From Musa acuminata AAA Group (Eukaryota > Streptophyta > Magnoliopsida > Zingiberales > Musaceae): 64,000 nt of DNA. Every line of letters begins with the position of its first letter. Position 1 is the stretch's first letter. Of this stretch, positions 9,878-20,025 are shown piece after piece. The stretch is from NCBI RefSeq assembly GCF_036884655.1, contig NC_088345.1, positions 34,369,501 through 34,433,500 of the forward strand. The letters are read 5' to 3'. The notes below the pieces were generated by a model. The model saw nothing but the letters and a program-made list of their open reading frames with translations. It was not told the DNA's origin and did not search any database. Position numbers and translations under genes: made by a program.

Positions 9878-11460
9878 TGTTAGGATCAAGAGTGGCACTA
9901 AGAGGGGTGGGGGGGTGAATTAGTGCAGCGGTAATATCACGTCGGTTCTGAAAATTTATTTCGTATGATAAAACCGATTTCGAAAATTGTTAACTTGAAA
10001 GTGTATTCATAAACATATTAAAAGTAGTAAGCAAGTAAGGAGTTTTATAGTAAGATAAATTGCATAGAAGAAAAGGCAAACCAGATTTTTATAGTGGTTC
10101 AGTTGTTATGACCTACATCCACTCCGTCGATTCATCTTCCGTCGAGGCCACCGACATCTACTATCGATCTTTCTTTAATAGGCAAAGATCAACCTCCTTC
10201 TTACACCCCTCTTCTCCTTTTTACAAGTTTAGGAGATAACCTTTACAAGCACACACTCCTCTCTAAATAGAATTCTATGTTTAAGCTAGAGGAGGAGATT
10301 TCTCAAGAGATTTCTATAGCGTTTTCTTACGTTTAAACTCTCTATGCTTTCTTTTGTTAACCAGGGATAAGAGGGGTATTTATAGGCTTCAAGTTATTCA
10401 AACTCGGAGCATAAAAAGGTCTCAAACCAAGTTTCCTAAGTACTAGGGGTACCAACGTTGTTCCTAGGCGGTACTACCGCCATAGGATCTGCCACTAGGC
10501 AGTACCACCGCTTGATAGGGGCGGTACCACAACTGGCAGCATTACTACCGGTGGTACCACTGTCCAGAATACCTGGGGTGCCATTCCCTAGGCAGTGCCA
10601 CCATCAGCCCTAGCGGTGCCACCGCCGGCCTTAGTGATACAACCGACGGCTAGGGTTTCAGCACCTTGGTATGCCTTGAATCCGGCCCAAACTAGCCTAA
10701 ATTTCAACCTAGTTGGCCCCTAACAGAGTTGATGTGATTATCTCTCAATCCCAACTCCAATTATGTGCTAACTATGATTCCTAAGACATAATTTAAGCAA
10801 GATAAGTCTGATTTCTTCCGACGAGCTTCGGACGAACTTCCGATGGTCTCTCGATAAGCTCCTGGACTTCACGATGATCTTCATGGTGAGTTCTGATAAG
10901 CTTCTTTGGCAAGCTTCTGGACTTCTCGGTTGGTTCTGGCAGAACTTTCGACGAACGTCCGGACTTCCGATGAACTCTTGAACTCCCAACGAAAACACGT
11001 TCTTGACTCTAGGACTTCATTTTGCTTTATGACTTACTATCGTAGTTAATCCTGCATACACAAAAATACACTTTGATCTAGACAATTATTACTAAGCACG
11101 AATCATGTTGTCCGGTATGTCATTGGTCCATCGACGCTTCATCCTATTTTTCGACGCATCGTCTGATCTTGCGGCCTATTGCTCAATCGGCCAGTTGATC
11201 TTCTCAACTCCGATATCCTTGGTGCAATATCCGCTCTTCTTGGCCCGATGCCCGAATACATGGCCCGAAGCTTTCTGTCGATACGTTGACCGATCCTCCG
11301 GCCCGACGTCCAATCTTCCGACATATTTTCTTCCAACCCAATATGATTCTTTCTGCTTTAATTATCTCTTCCAGATCGAAGCATCCTACGTCACTCAAAA
11401 CGTATATGAAAGCATAAATACTTATCAATTTGTTTCATTATCAATATCCGAGATTCAATA
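9878..11460 (-). repeat. LTR_B, shared by two internal regions
   Basis: A 1,583-bp SIRE-like LTR. On the plus strand it starts TGTTAGGATCAAGAG and ends GAGATTCAATA (the terminus is mutated from TGTTGAATC to TATTGAATC). Its left edge has a primer site (9864-9875) and its right edge has a polypurine tract (11461-11475). It therefore acts as 5' LTR for internal A and 3' LTR for internal B. A TATA-like TATAAATA (minus strand) lies near 10379-10386, downstream in transcription order of the GGTACC array at 10450-10640. Confidence 0.88.
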
Positions 11461-11604
11461 ATCTTCCCCTTTTTTATGATGACAACCAATTGATGACAGA
11501 ATTAACCATAACTCCCGAACTTTAAACAAACTCCCCCTATCAATATGCCATATTGATAGAACTCTTAGATTAAAAAATCCAAGCAATATGTTATCATAAA
11601 CTTA
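11461..11604 (-). other. Internal region B, piece 1 (PPT side)
   Basis: The 144 bases hold the polypurine tract and the start of the conserved 3' internal block, including CTATCAATATG and its inverted partner CATATTGATAG (about 11537-11559). The piece is interrupted by element 2. ACTTA at 11600-11604 is the duplicated target and recurs at 20021-20025. Confidence 0.85.
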
Positions 11605-11738
11605 TGTTAGGATCGAGAGCACTAAGAGGGGGGGGGGTGAATTAGTGCAGCGGAAATCTTACAATAATTTAAAAACCAAAAGCTGCGTTCGTTCAAAAAC
11701 TATTATGATGCAAACTAAAATTCTCAGTTTGTATCTAA

Positions 11739-12010
11739 GTGCAGTTTGCGTCTAAGCGCAGATTGCGTTTAAGCGCAGTTTTGCGTCTAAGCGCAGTTTT
11801 GCGTCTAAACTCAGATTTACGTCTAAATGCAGATTTACGTCTAAACGTAGATTTACGTCTAAACGCAGATTTACGTCTAAACGCAGTTTTACGTCTAAAC
11901 GCAGATTTACGTTTAAACACAGTTTTACGTCTAAACGCAGTTTTACGTCTAAACGCAGATTTACGTCTAAACGCAGTTTTACGTCTAGACACAGATTTAC
12001 GTCTAAACTT
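11739..12010 (-). repeat. 18-bp tandem array in LTR U5
   Basis: About 14 copies of an 18-bp unit (plus strand TTTACGTCTAAACGCAGA, alternating with a GTTT variant). Because 18 is a multiple of three and the unit lacks stops, both strands stay open for over 100 codons; the minus strand reads FRRKSAFRRKTA repeats. I treat these frames as a by-product and not as genes. Each unit has an ACGT core. Confidence 0.88.
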
Positions 12011-12724
12011 TGAAACTCGTTTGTATACTCGCAGAAGGCAGTATGCAGTTGAAATCAAGACGTAAACGTGAACTGAAATCTGATGATTGAGCGAGGAAAG
12101 CCGATTTACGTCTGAATGCAGTTTTACGTCTAAATGTTGAAACTCGTTCGTAAAATCGTAGAGGACAGATTGCAGTTATTAATAGGATTAAAATGTAAGC
12201 GTAAACTGCAAAGAAGCTCGTTCGTAAAAGCACGGAAAACAGTTCTGCAGAATCAAACGTAAACGTAAACTGTAATGTATGAAAATACGAATTTACGTCT
12301 GAATGCAGATTTGGAAGAACAGCACTTAGAACTTGTTCGTGAAAGCGCAGAGAGCAGTAGTAATGAGGGAGGTTTGCAGTAATGATAAAGTGCTCGAAAA
12401 TAAACGCAAACCAGAGATTTAGAGTGGTTCGGTCAGCCTTGACCTACTCCACTTTTGGCTTCCTCCACCGACGAGGTTGCCGACGTCAACTAGGTGCCTT
12501 CCTTCAATGGGCGAAGGCCAAACTGCCCTTTTACAATTTCTCTCCTTTTGACAGGCTCAGGAGACAACCTTTACAGACCTTTCTCTCCTCACTTTACAAC
12601 TGAAAACTTGAAGAACAGAAGGAGGAGACTTAAAGGCTTTACAACACTTTTGAGCTCTTAGAATCACAGAAAAGATCAAGATTTCGGTGTGGGTCTGTAT
12701 CTTTTCAGTGCTGAATGGGTGGGG

Positions 12725-12732
12725 TATTTATA
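12725..12732 (-). promoter_or_regulatory. TATA box of element 2 3' LTR
   Basis: The minus strand reads TATAAATA inside GGCCTATAAATACCCC, a context shared by nearly all SIRE-like LTRs in the window. It lies just downstream of the GC-rich motif array. Confidence 0.75.
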
Positions 12733-12795
12733 GGCCCCAACCCAATTCAAAATTCAAGCTCAAAACGATCAAATCGATCAAATCCCAGAATTCTG

Positions 12796-13365
12796 GGATC
12801 AGGCGGTTGCACCTCTTGACTGGAGAGGTGGCACCGCCTGGCAGAGCTCGAAGACTGAGCTCAGGCGATTGCTTCTCTCTGCCAGAGCTCGAAGACCGAG
12901 CTCGATGGTTGCATCACCTGGTAGAGCTCAAAGACTGAGCTTGGTGATTGCATCACCTAGCAGAGCTCGAAACTGAGCTCGGTGGTTGCATCACCTGGCA
13001 GAGCTCCAAGCTGAGCTCAGGCTGATCCACCTCTCTGCCAGAGCTCGAAGACTGAGCTCGGTGATTGCATCACCTGGCAGAGCTCGAGACTGAGCTCAGG
13101 CTGATGCACCTCTCTGCCAGAGCTCGAAGACTGAGCTCGGTGGTTGCATCGCCTGGCAGAGCTCGAAACTTGAGCTCTGGCGGTGCTACCTCTTGGCAGA
13201 GGAGGTTGCACCGCCCAGTCTAGCTCGAAGACTGAGCTCTGGGCGGTTGCACCTCCCAGCCTCGCAGCCCTGGCGGTTGCACCTCCTGGCTGGGGCGGTT
13301 GCACCTCCCAACCCCACAGCCCAGGCGGTTGCACCTCCTGGCTGGGGCGGTTGCACCTCCTGGTG
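12796..13365 (-). repeat. U3 array of GGTGCAACC motifs
   Basis: Repeated units of about 38-45 bp alternate GAGCTCAGTCTCGAGCTCTG with a GGTGATGCAACCACC or GGTGCAACCGCC core. The array lies immediately upstream of the TATA box. Open frames through it on both strands are repeat artefacts. CAACCG fits the plant MYB core YAACNG, so an enhancer role is possible (inference). Confidence 0.8.
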
Positions 13366-14220
13366 CAATCAGGGTCCGAATGGTTCACTCCATTCGGCCC
13401 ACTTTGAATCTTTTCAGGGGCCCAATTGCCCCAAGATTAAGCTAATGGGATCACCTCCCATTTTCATGCTTAATCATCATGCTAACTACGATTAACTCTA
13501 AGACAACTTCTGCAGCTTTGCTCCGATGCGTCAATCGCTTCTTCCGGCGAGTTTCCGGCCAACTTCCGTCGATCATCCGATAAACCCTCGGTGATCCTTC
13601 TGCGGACATCCGGCATACTCCTGGACTTTGCGACGATCCACTTGGCGAGTTCCGACGAGCTTCGCTTGGCAAGCTTCTGGACTTCTCGGATCTGTTCTCG
13701 CTGAACCTCCGACGACCGTCCGAACTTCCGTCGAACTCTCGAACTCCCAACGTGATCATGATCTTGACTCCGGCGCAACACCTGCTGCTTGTCTTACTCT
13801 CATCGTAGTTAATCCTGCACAACAAAACAAAACTTCGATCGAGACAATTAATCCTAAGCAATTAACCAAGTTGTCCGACATGTCATTGGTCCCTCGACGC
13901 TTCGTCCGATTCTTCGACGCATCGTCCTCTCGTGCAGCCTATTGCCCAATCGGCCAGTTGACTCCGCAACTCCGATATCCTTGGCACAATACCCGCTCTT
14001 CTTGGCCCGATGCCCGAGTCCACGGCCCGAAGCCTTCTGTCGATACGTCGACCGATCCACCGGCCCGACGTCCAATCTTCTGACATGTTCCTTCGGCACA
14101 ACATGATTTTCCTGCTTTAATTGTCTCATCCTGATCGAAGCATCCTGCGTCACTCAAAACGCAGATTAAATCATAAACATATATCAAGTAGTTTCATCAT
14201 CAAAATACGAGATTCAACAA

Positions 14221-14233
14221 TCTCCCCCTTTTT
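14221..14233 (-). other. Polypurine tract of element 2
   Basis: The minus strand reads CAAAAAGGGGGAGA, one base from the 3' LTR start. This is the typical SIRE-family tract. Confidence 0.85.
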
Positions 14234-14256
14234 GATGATGACAACCACTTGATGAC

Positions 14257-14318
14257 GGAGTTAAACTTAACTCCCGGAGTTTAAACAAACTCCCCCTATC
14301 AATATGCCATATTGATAG
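14257..14318 (-). other. Three-hairpin cluster beside the PPT
   Basis: Three inverted repeats follow one another: GGAGTTAA-AC-TTAACTCC (14257-14274), GGAGTTT-AAAC-AAACTCC (14276-14293), and CTATCAATATG-C-CATATTGATAG (14296-14318). The arms are perfect. The cluster recurs in element 5 and in part in elements 1 and 4, with loop bases varying. Confidence 0.8.
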
Positions 14319-16357
14319 AACCTTGAATTCAAACTGAATTCAAGTCATTGCAATATTCATCATGAATACTTGCAACACGTCAACATGAACTTATGCATAA
14401 ACTTATGCATCACATGTCATGTCATCAACATACTTCTCCCCCTTTGTCATCAACAAAAAGGAGAAGTATCACAATCAAGTGTGTGTGATATTGGTTCAAC
14501 TCTTTGCATGAAAATCATAATATCAAGTTTTATCATCATGCAATCTTGGAGCTAGAAGATTTAGCAAGTGTTACATCATGCTTAGAACATTCATGCTATC
14601 AAGTTTTAGATATTCAAGTTTTATAACATATAAGATAGCACTTTTGGTAATGTTCAAGATAGCAAGTTCTATATCATGCAAGCTAGCAAATTAGAGATGT
14701 TCAAGAAGGCAACTCTTGCTTCTTGAAAATTTTGCTCACTTTGCTAGATGCGCAAGTTAGCATTTTTGCCTCTTGAGATAGGCAAGATAGCACATTTGTT
14801 TCTTTTGAGATAGCAACTTTTTGCTTCTCTTTAGACCAACAAGCTAGCAATTTTTATGATATACAAGTTTCACAATATATAAGCTAGCAAAGATTTCGAA
14901 AGCAAATGCAAGATAAATTTCTTGTGTAAGCTCATGATTCTTGCTTCCTATTGCAATGTGCAAATTGCAAGTTTTGCTTCTTGAGATATTCAAGATAGTG
15001 ATGTTCAAGAAGACAATTTTTCTTCTTGAAATAAGCAAGTTAGCATTTTTGCTTCTTAAAATAGGTAAGCTAGCAATCAAGTTTTTGCATCTTCTTGACT
15101 TGTACAAGCTAGCTATCTCCCCCTTTGTCATTGTAAAAATGAAAGAGAGAATACAGTTTTGTAGTTCTCTTTTCCTTTTAGAACGATTTCAAAATCATGA
15201 CAAAGGTAAGTAATCATTCTTATTTGTGCATCATTATAGTTTCAATGCACAAATTCATTAACATTACATTTCAAAAAATTTATGCATGATACCGAAAAAT
15301 CAATCATCATCATGAGCATATCAAACATGATATTCAAGCATTCATGATATATCATTTTGGCAACATGATCATAGATATTCAAACGATGGTATCTAGAATT
15401 CATTACATCCTATTATGCATGATCATTAACTCCTCATTTGTATTTCATGCATTATTTCATTTCATCTCATAAGGAATATCAAGAAGAGTTATTGGATGAT
15501 GAGATAAATATTTTATGAATACACAGAATATCATAAGTGTTTCATGTATTCATATTATCACATGAAGCATATTATCATTTTTAAGATTCATAACATGAAT
15601 AACGTTATTACTATTTCATCAAAATCAGTTTCGAGATTCACATAATATCATGAAATCATTAATCTCGATAAAATGGGAAAAACATTTTCTTTTTAAGTGA
15701 TTCTTTTAACACATCATAAAAAAGAAAAACTCATTCATAATTCAAGTGATTTACAAGATATCATAAATGATTTTATCACTTGTATTTCACCAAAATCGAG
15801 AACTCTAGAGTTAGAAAATGATTGAAGCAATTTATCTGATTGAAGAATGATTCATATTTAAAGTGTAGCATTTGTCAAATCTGAAATCATCAAGTATAAC
15901 TTTAATATTTTCATTGCAACATTAAGCAAGGTTTCATTGAACATAATTTTGAATGATTCTTATAAATGCCTAAAACTTCTTTAGTTTTAATTTATGATTG
16001 ACTTTATAATAGCATGCTCAAATCTTTATTCTTATGTCAAAACCATACATTATATTTAATAAACAAAGACAATGAAAAATATCAAGCCTTCCAGACAAAA
16101 GCCATGTATCGTCATTGAAAAGCAATATGAAAATTATCAAAATATACATTCTTGCTTCTCAAGCACATAAATAAGATTAATCTCACTAGGTGTAAAATCA
16201 TTAGATTTCTATCTTGCATTAACATAAGACATGCAATTTTCATTATCATTTTCAAGATTACAAGCATGATCATATTTTTGCATTTTCATTGTTAAATTAT
16301 TAAAAATATAATTTTCAAGAAAATTTAAAGAAAAAGAAAAATGCATCATGAAAAGCA
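14319..16357 (-). other. Element 2 non-coding region between gag and hairpins
   Basis: A/T-rich, with no pol motif in either strand. At 14437-14466 there is a CTTCTCC...GGAGAAG inverted repeat around CCTTTGTCATCAACAAAA. Bases 14560-15115 are packed with degenerate AAGCTAGCAA and GATAGCA repeats. A second CCCCCTTTGTCATTG tract lies at 15119-15133. From 15200 to 16357 only low-complexity A/T sequence is visible. Confidence 0.75.
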
Positions 16358-17332
16358 TCATGTAATTTCGAAGTAAATTAGGGGGATTTCGATTACCTCA
16401 TCATTGTAGGCTGTTAAGGCGTAGTTTGCCGCCTTGCTTTTGTTGACTTTCTCTTCTTCGGAGGAGCTCGATTCATCCCAATTTTTGTTCTTCTTCTTGC
16501 GTTTAAAGCAAGTAGTTTGATTCTTTTTGCTTTTTAATTTTCGTTTCATCTGTAGTTTAAGTTCACCATCACTTGAGCTTAGGCTCGAGTGGTCTTCAAA
16601 TGTTCTATGTCCCAAATCCTTCCTGTTCTTTGGAAGGTTGTTTTGTTCATCATTGTCCTCATCACTTGAGTCATCGCTCAAGTGGCATTCATTTGTCCAG
16701 AGTTCAACATGTTCATCATGTGCATTGTACACCATTTCATATGTCATCAATGACCCAATTAGTTCTTCAAGTGGTAAGTTGTTTAGGTTTTTAGCTTCTT
16801 GTATTGCAGTTACTTTTGAATCCCACTTCTTAGAAAGAGAACGCAAAATCTTGTTTACGAGTTCAAAGTCCGAAAAACATTTTCCAAGAGCTCTTAAACT
16901 ATTGACGACATCCGTGAAACGGGTGTACATGTCGCCTATAGTCTCGCTTGGTTGCATTCGAAAAAGCTCGAAATCATGCAATAAAAAGTTAACTTTCGAG
17001 TCTTTGACACTACTAGTTCCCTCGTGCGTGATTTCAAGTGTTCGCCAAATATCAAAAGCTGTTTCGCACGTAGAAATCCGATTGAACTCATTTTTGTCCA
17101 AAGCGCAAAATAAGGCATTCATAGCCTTTGCGTTTAAAGAGAAATACTTCTTCTCCAAAACCGACCATTCGTTCATCGGTTTGGAGGGAAGTTGAAAACC
17201 GTTTTCAATGATATTCCATAAATCCAGATTTAGAGAAATTAAGAAAACTCTCATTCGAGTTTTCCAATAAGTGTAGTCCAATCCGTTAAAGAATGGTGGA
17301 TGAAAGACCGAACAGCCTTCTTGAAAAGTCAT
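16358..17332 (-). CDS. gag: Gag-like capsid protein without zinc knuckle
   Basis: An uninterrupted 324-residue frame on the minus strand, starting at the ATG whose complement is 17330-17332. Residues 11-40 (FFNGLDYTYWKTRMRVFLIS) and about 60-200 match the copia-type Gag domain (UBN2 / gag_2 family), with landmarks LNAKAMNALFCALDKNEFN, TFDIW-type TAFDIWRTLEITHEG and ETIGDMYTRFTDVV. Residues 215-300 are acidic and lysine-rich. Where element 6 has a CX2CX4HX4C knuckle, this protein has a single cysteine (C275) followed by lysines, then a short tail ending IPLIYFEIT. The same knuckle-less tail is in element 5. Gag forms particles that package RNA; loss of the knuckle suggests altered RNA binding, possibly through the lysine cluster (inference). 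The primer site and 5' LTR lie about 40 bases upstream. Whether it is translated is not known. Confidence 0.8.
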   Translation of the reverse strand: MTFQEGCSVFHPPFFNGLDYTYWKTRMRVFLISLNLDLWNIIENGFQLPSKPMNEWSVLEKKYFSLNAKAMNALFCALDKNEFNRISTCETAFDIWRTLEITHEGTSSVKDSKVNFLLHDFELFRMQPSETIGDMYTRFTDVVNSLRALGKCFSDFELVNKILRSLSKKWDSKVTAIQEAKNLNNLPLEELIGSLMTYEMVYNAHDEHVELWTNECHLSDDSSDEDNDEQNNLPKNRKDLGHRTFEDHSSLSSSDGELKLQMKRKLKSKKNQTTCFKRKKKNKNWDESSSSEEEKVNKSKAANYALTAYNDEVIEIPLIYFEIT

Positions 17333-17368
17333 TTCTCTCGGGTGTAAATCCGAAATGAGAAATACCTC

Positions 17369-17380
17369 GCTCTGATACCA
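17369..17380 (-). other. Primer binding site of element 2
   Basis: The plus strand reads GCTCTGATACCA, the exact complement of TGGTATCAGAGC, two bases from the 5' LTR. Confidence 0.93.
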
Positions 17381-17382
17381 AT

Positions 17383-20020
17383 TGTTAGGATCGAGAGCAC
17401 TAAGAGGGGGGGGGGGTGAATTAGTGCAGCGGAAATCTTACAATAATTTAAAAACCAAAAGCTGCGTTCGTTCAAAAACTATTATGATGCAAACTAAAAT
17501 TCTCAGTTTGTATCTAAGTGCAGTTTGCGTCTAAGCGCAGATTGCGTTTAAGCGCAGTTTTGCGTATAAGCGCAGTTTTGCGTCTAAACTCAGATTTACG
17601 TCTAAATGCAGATTTACGTCTAAACGCAGATTTACGTCTAAACGCAGATTTACGTCTAAACGCAGTTTTACGTCTAAACGCAGATTTACGTTTAAACGCA
17701 GTTTTACGTCTAAACGCAGTTTTACGTCTAAACGCAGATTTACGTCTAAACGCAGTTTTACGTCTAGACGCAGATTTACGTCTAAACTTTGAAACTCGTT
17801 TGTATACTTGCAGAAGGCAGTATGCAGTTGAAATCAAGACGTAAACGTGAACTGAAATCTGATGATTGAGCGAGGAAAGCCGATTTACGTCTGAATACAG
17901 TTTTACGTCTAAATGTTGAAACTCGTTCGTAAAATCGTAGAGGATAGATTGTAGTTCTTAATAGGATTAAAATGTAAGCGTAAACTGCAAAGAAGCTCGT
18001 TCGTAAAAGCACGGAAAATAGTTCTGCAGAATCAAACGTAAACGTAAACTGTAATGTATGAAAATACGAATTTACGTTTGAATGCAGATTTGGAAGAACA
18101 GCACTTAGAACTTGTTCGTGAAAGCGCAGAGAGCAGTAGTAATGAGGGAGGTTTGCAGTAATGATAAAGTGCTCGAAAATAAACGCAAACCAGAGATTTA
18201 GAGTGGTTCGGTCAGCCTTGACCTACTCCACTTTTGGCTTCCTCCACCGACGAGGTTGCCGACGTCAACTAGGTGCCTTCCTTCAATGGGCGAAGGCCAA
18301 ACTGCCCTTTTACAATTTCTCTCCTTTTGACAGGCTCAGGAGACAACCTTTACAGACCTTTCTCTCCTCACTTTACAACTGAAAACTTGAAGAACAGAAG
18401 GAGGAGACTTAAAGGCTTTACAACACTTTTGAGCTCTTAGAATCACAGAAAAGATCAAGATTTCGGTGTGGGTCTGTATCTTTTCAGTGCTGAATGGGTG
18501 GGGTATTTATAGGCCCCAACCCAATTCAAAATTCGAGCTCAAAACGATCAAATCGATCAAATCCCAGAATTCTGGGATCAGGCGGTTGCACCTCTTGACT
18601 GGAGAGGTGGCACCGCCTGGCAGAGCTCGAAGACTGAGCTCAGGCGATTGCTTCTCTCTGCCAGAGCTCGAAGACTGAGCTCGATGGTTGCATCACCTGG
18701 CAGAGCTCGAAGACTGAGCTTGGTGATTGCATCACCTGGCAGAGCTCGAAACTGAGCTCGGTGGTTGCATCACCTGGCAGAGCTCCAAGCTGAGCTCAGG
18801 CTGATCCACCTCTCTGCCAGAGCTCGAAGACTGAGCTCGGTGATTGCATCACCTGGCAGAGCTCGAGACTGAGCTCAGGCTGATGCACCTCTCTGCCAGA
18901 GCTCGAAGACTGAGCTCGGTGGTTGCATCGCCTGGCAGAGCTCGAAACTTGAGCTCTGGCGGTGCTACCTCTTGGCAGAGGAGGTTGCACCGCCCAGTCT
19001 AGCTCGAAGACTGAGCTCTGGGCGGTTGCACCTCTCGGCTGGGGCGGTTGCACCTCCCAGCCTCGCAGCCCTGGCGGTTGCACCTCCTGGCTGGGGCGGT
19101 TGCACCTCCCAACCCCACAGCCCAGGCGGTTGCACCTCCTGGCTGGGGCGGTTGCACCTCCTGGTGCAATCAGGATCCGAATGGTTCACTCCATTCGGCC
19201 CACTTTGAATCTTTTCAGGGGCCCAATTGCCCCAAGATTAAGCTAATGGGATCACCTCCCATTTTCATGCTTAATCATCATGCTAACTACGATTAACTCT
19301 AAGACAACTTCTGCAGCTTTGCTCCGATGCGTCAATCGCTTCTTCCGGGGAGTTTCCGGCCAACTTCCGTCGATCATCCGATAAACCCTCGGTGATCCTT
19401 CTGCGGACATCCGGCATACTCCTGGACTTTGCGACGATCCACTTGGCGAGTTCCGACGAGCTTCGCTTGGCAAGCTTCTGGACTTCTCGGATCTGTTCTC
19501 GCTGAACCTCCGACGACCGTCCGAACTTCCGTCGAACTCTCGAACTCCCAACGTGATCATGATCTTGACTCCGGCGCAACACCTGCTGCTTGTCTTACTC
19601 TCATCGTAGTTAATCCTGCACAACAAAACAAAACTTCGATCGAGACAATTAATCCTAAGCAATTAACCAAGTTGTCCGACATGTCATTGGTCCCTCGACG
19701 CTTCGTCCGATTCTTCGACGCATCGTCCTCTCGTGCAGCCTATTGCCCAATCGGCCAGTTGACTCCGCAACTCCGATATCCTTGGCACAATACCCGCTCT
19801 TCTTGGCCCGATGCCCGAGTCCACGGCCCGAAGCCTTCTGTCGATACGTCGACCGATCCACCGGCCCGACGTCCAATCTTCTGACATGTTCCTTCGGCAC
19901 AACATGATTTTCCTGCTTTAATTGTCTCATCCTGATCGAAGCATCCTGCGTCACTCAAAACGCAGATTAAATCATAAACATATATCAAGTAGTTTCATCA
20001 TCAAAATACGAGATTCAACA
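17383..20020 (-). repeat. Element 2 5' LTR
   Basis: It matches the LTR at 11605-14219 with about 18 substitutions by eye. It carries one extra GGGCGGTTGCACCTC-type unit near 19022-19045. The 18-bp array spans about 17518-17790, the TATA box is at 18504-18511, and the U3 array is about 18575-19165. It is the probable promoter for the element RNA. Confidence 0.92.
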
Positions 20021-20025
20021 ACTTA

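Larger units (their letters stand above)
11605..14219 (-). repeat. Element 2 3' LTR
   Basis: On the minus strand it begins TGTTGAATCTCGTATTTT and ends GATCCTAACA. In transcription order it holds a GC-rich module (13870-14110), a CTCCGG/GAAGTCC-rich segment, a GGTGCAACCGCC array, a TATA box, conserved leader-like sequence and an 18-bp tandem array. It is about 1 kb longer than the LTRs of the complex around it. Confidence 0.92.
11605..20020 (-). mobile_element. Element 2: complete non-autonomous SIRE-like element
   Basis: An 8,416-bp element on the minus strand with LTRs of 2,615 bp (left) and 2,638 bp (right) and a perfect TSD, ACTTA. The internal part is 3.16 kb: primer site, one open gag frame, then A/T-rich sequence, hairpins and polypurine tract. 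There is no pol. By eye the LTRs differ at about 18 positions plus a 22-24 bp unit, so it is the youngest complete insertion here. It sits inside internal region B of an older relative. Its mobility would need enzymes from an autonomous relative such as element 4 (inference). Confidence 0.93.

Noticed and set aside
11739..12010. CRISPR-like regular repeats
   Set aside because: There are no unique spacers, and the units are contiguous 18-mers inside a plant LTR.
11735..12065. Open frames of over 100 codons with FRRKSA or RLNADL repeats on both strands
   Set aside because: They are produced by an 18-bp stop-free tandem unit. Both strands are open at once, no start context is conserved, and the unit lies in LTR U5.
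13017..13495. Open frames through the GC-rich array (also near 19000, 30850 and 57800)
   Set aside because: Overlapping open frames on several strands and phases follow from the GGTGCAACC repeat composition of the LTR U3.
13451..14187. Arginine/serine-rich frames of 70-150 codons repeated in each LTR
   Set aside because: They fall in the GC-rich U3 module, exist on both strands, and vary with substitutions without codon bias.
16527..17195. 222-codon plus-strand frame opposite element 2 gag
   Set aside because: It is the antisense shadow of the real Gag frame; similar shadows occur opposite the gag of elements 5 and 6.
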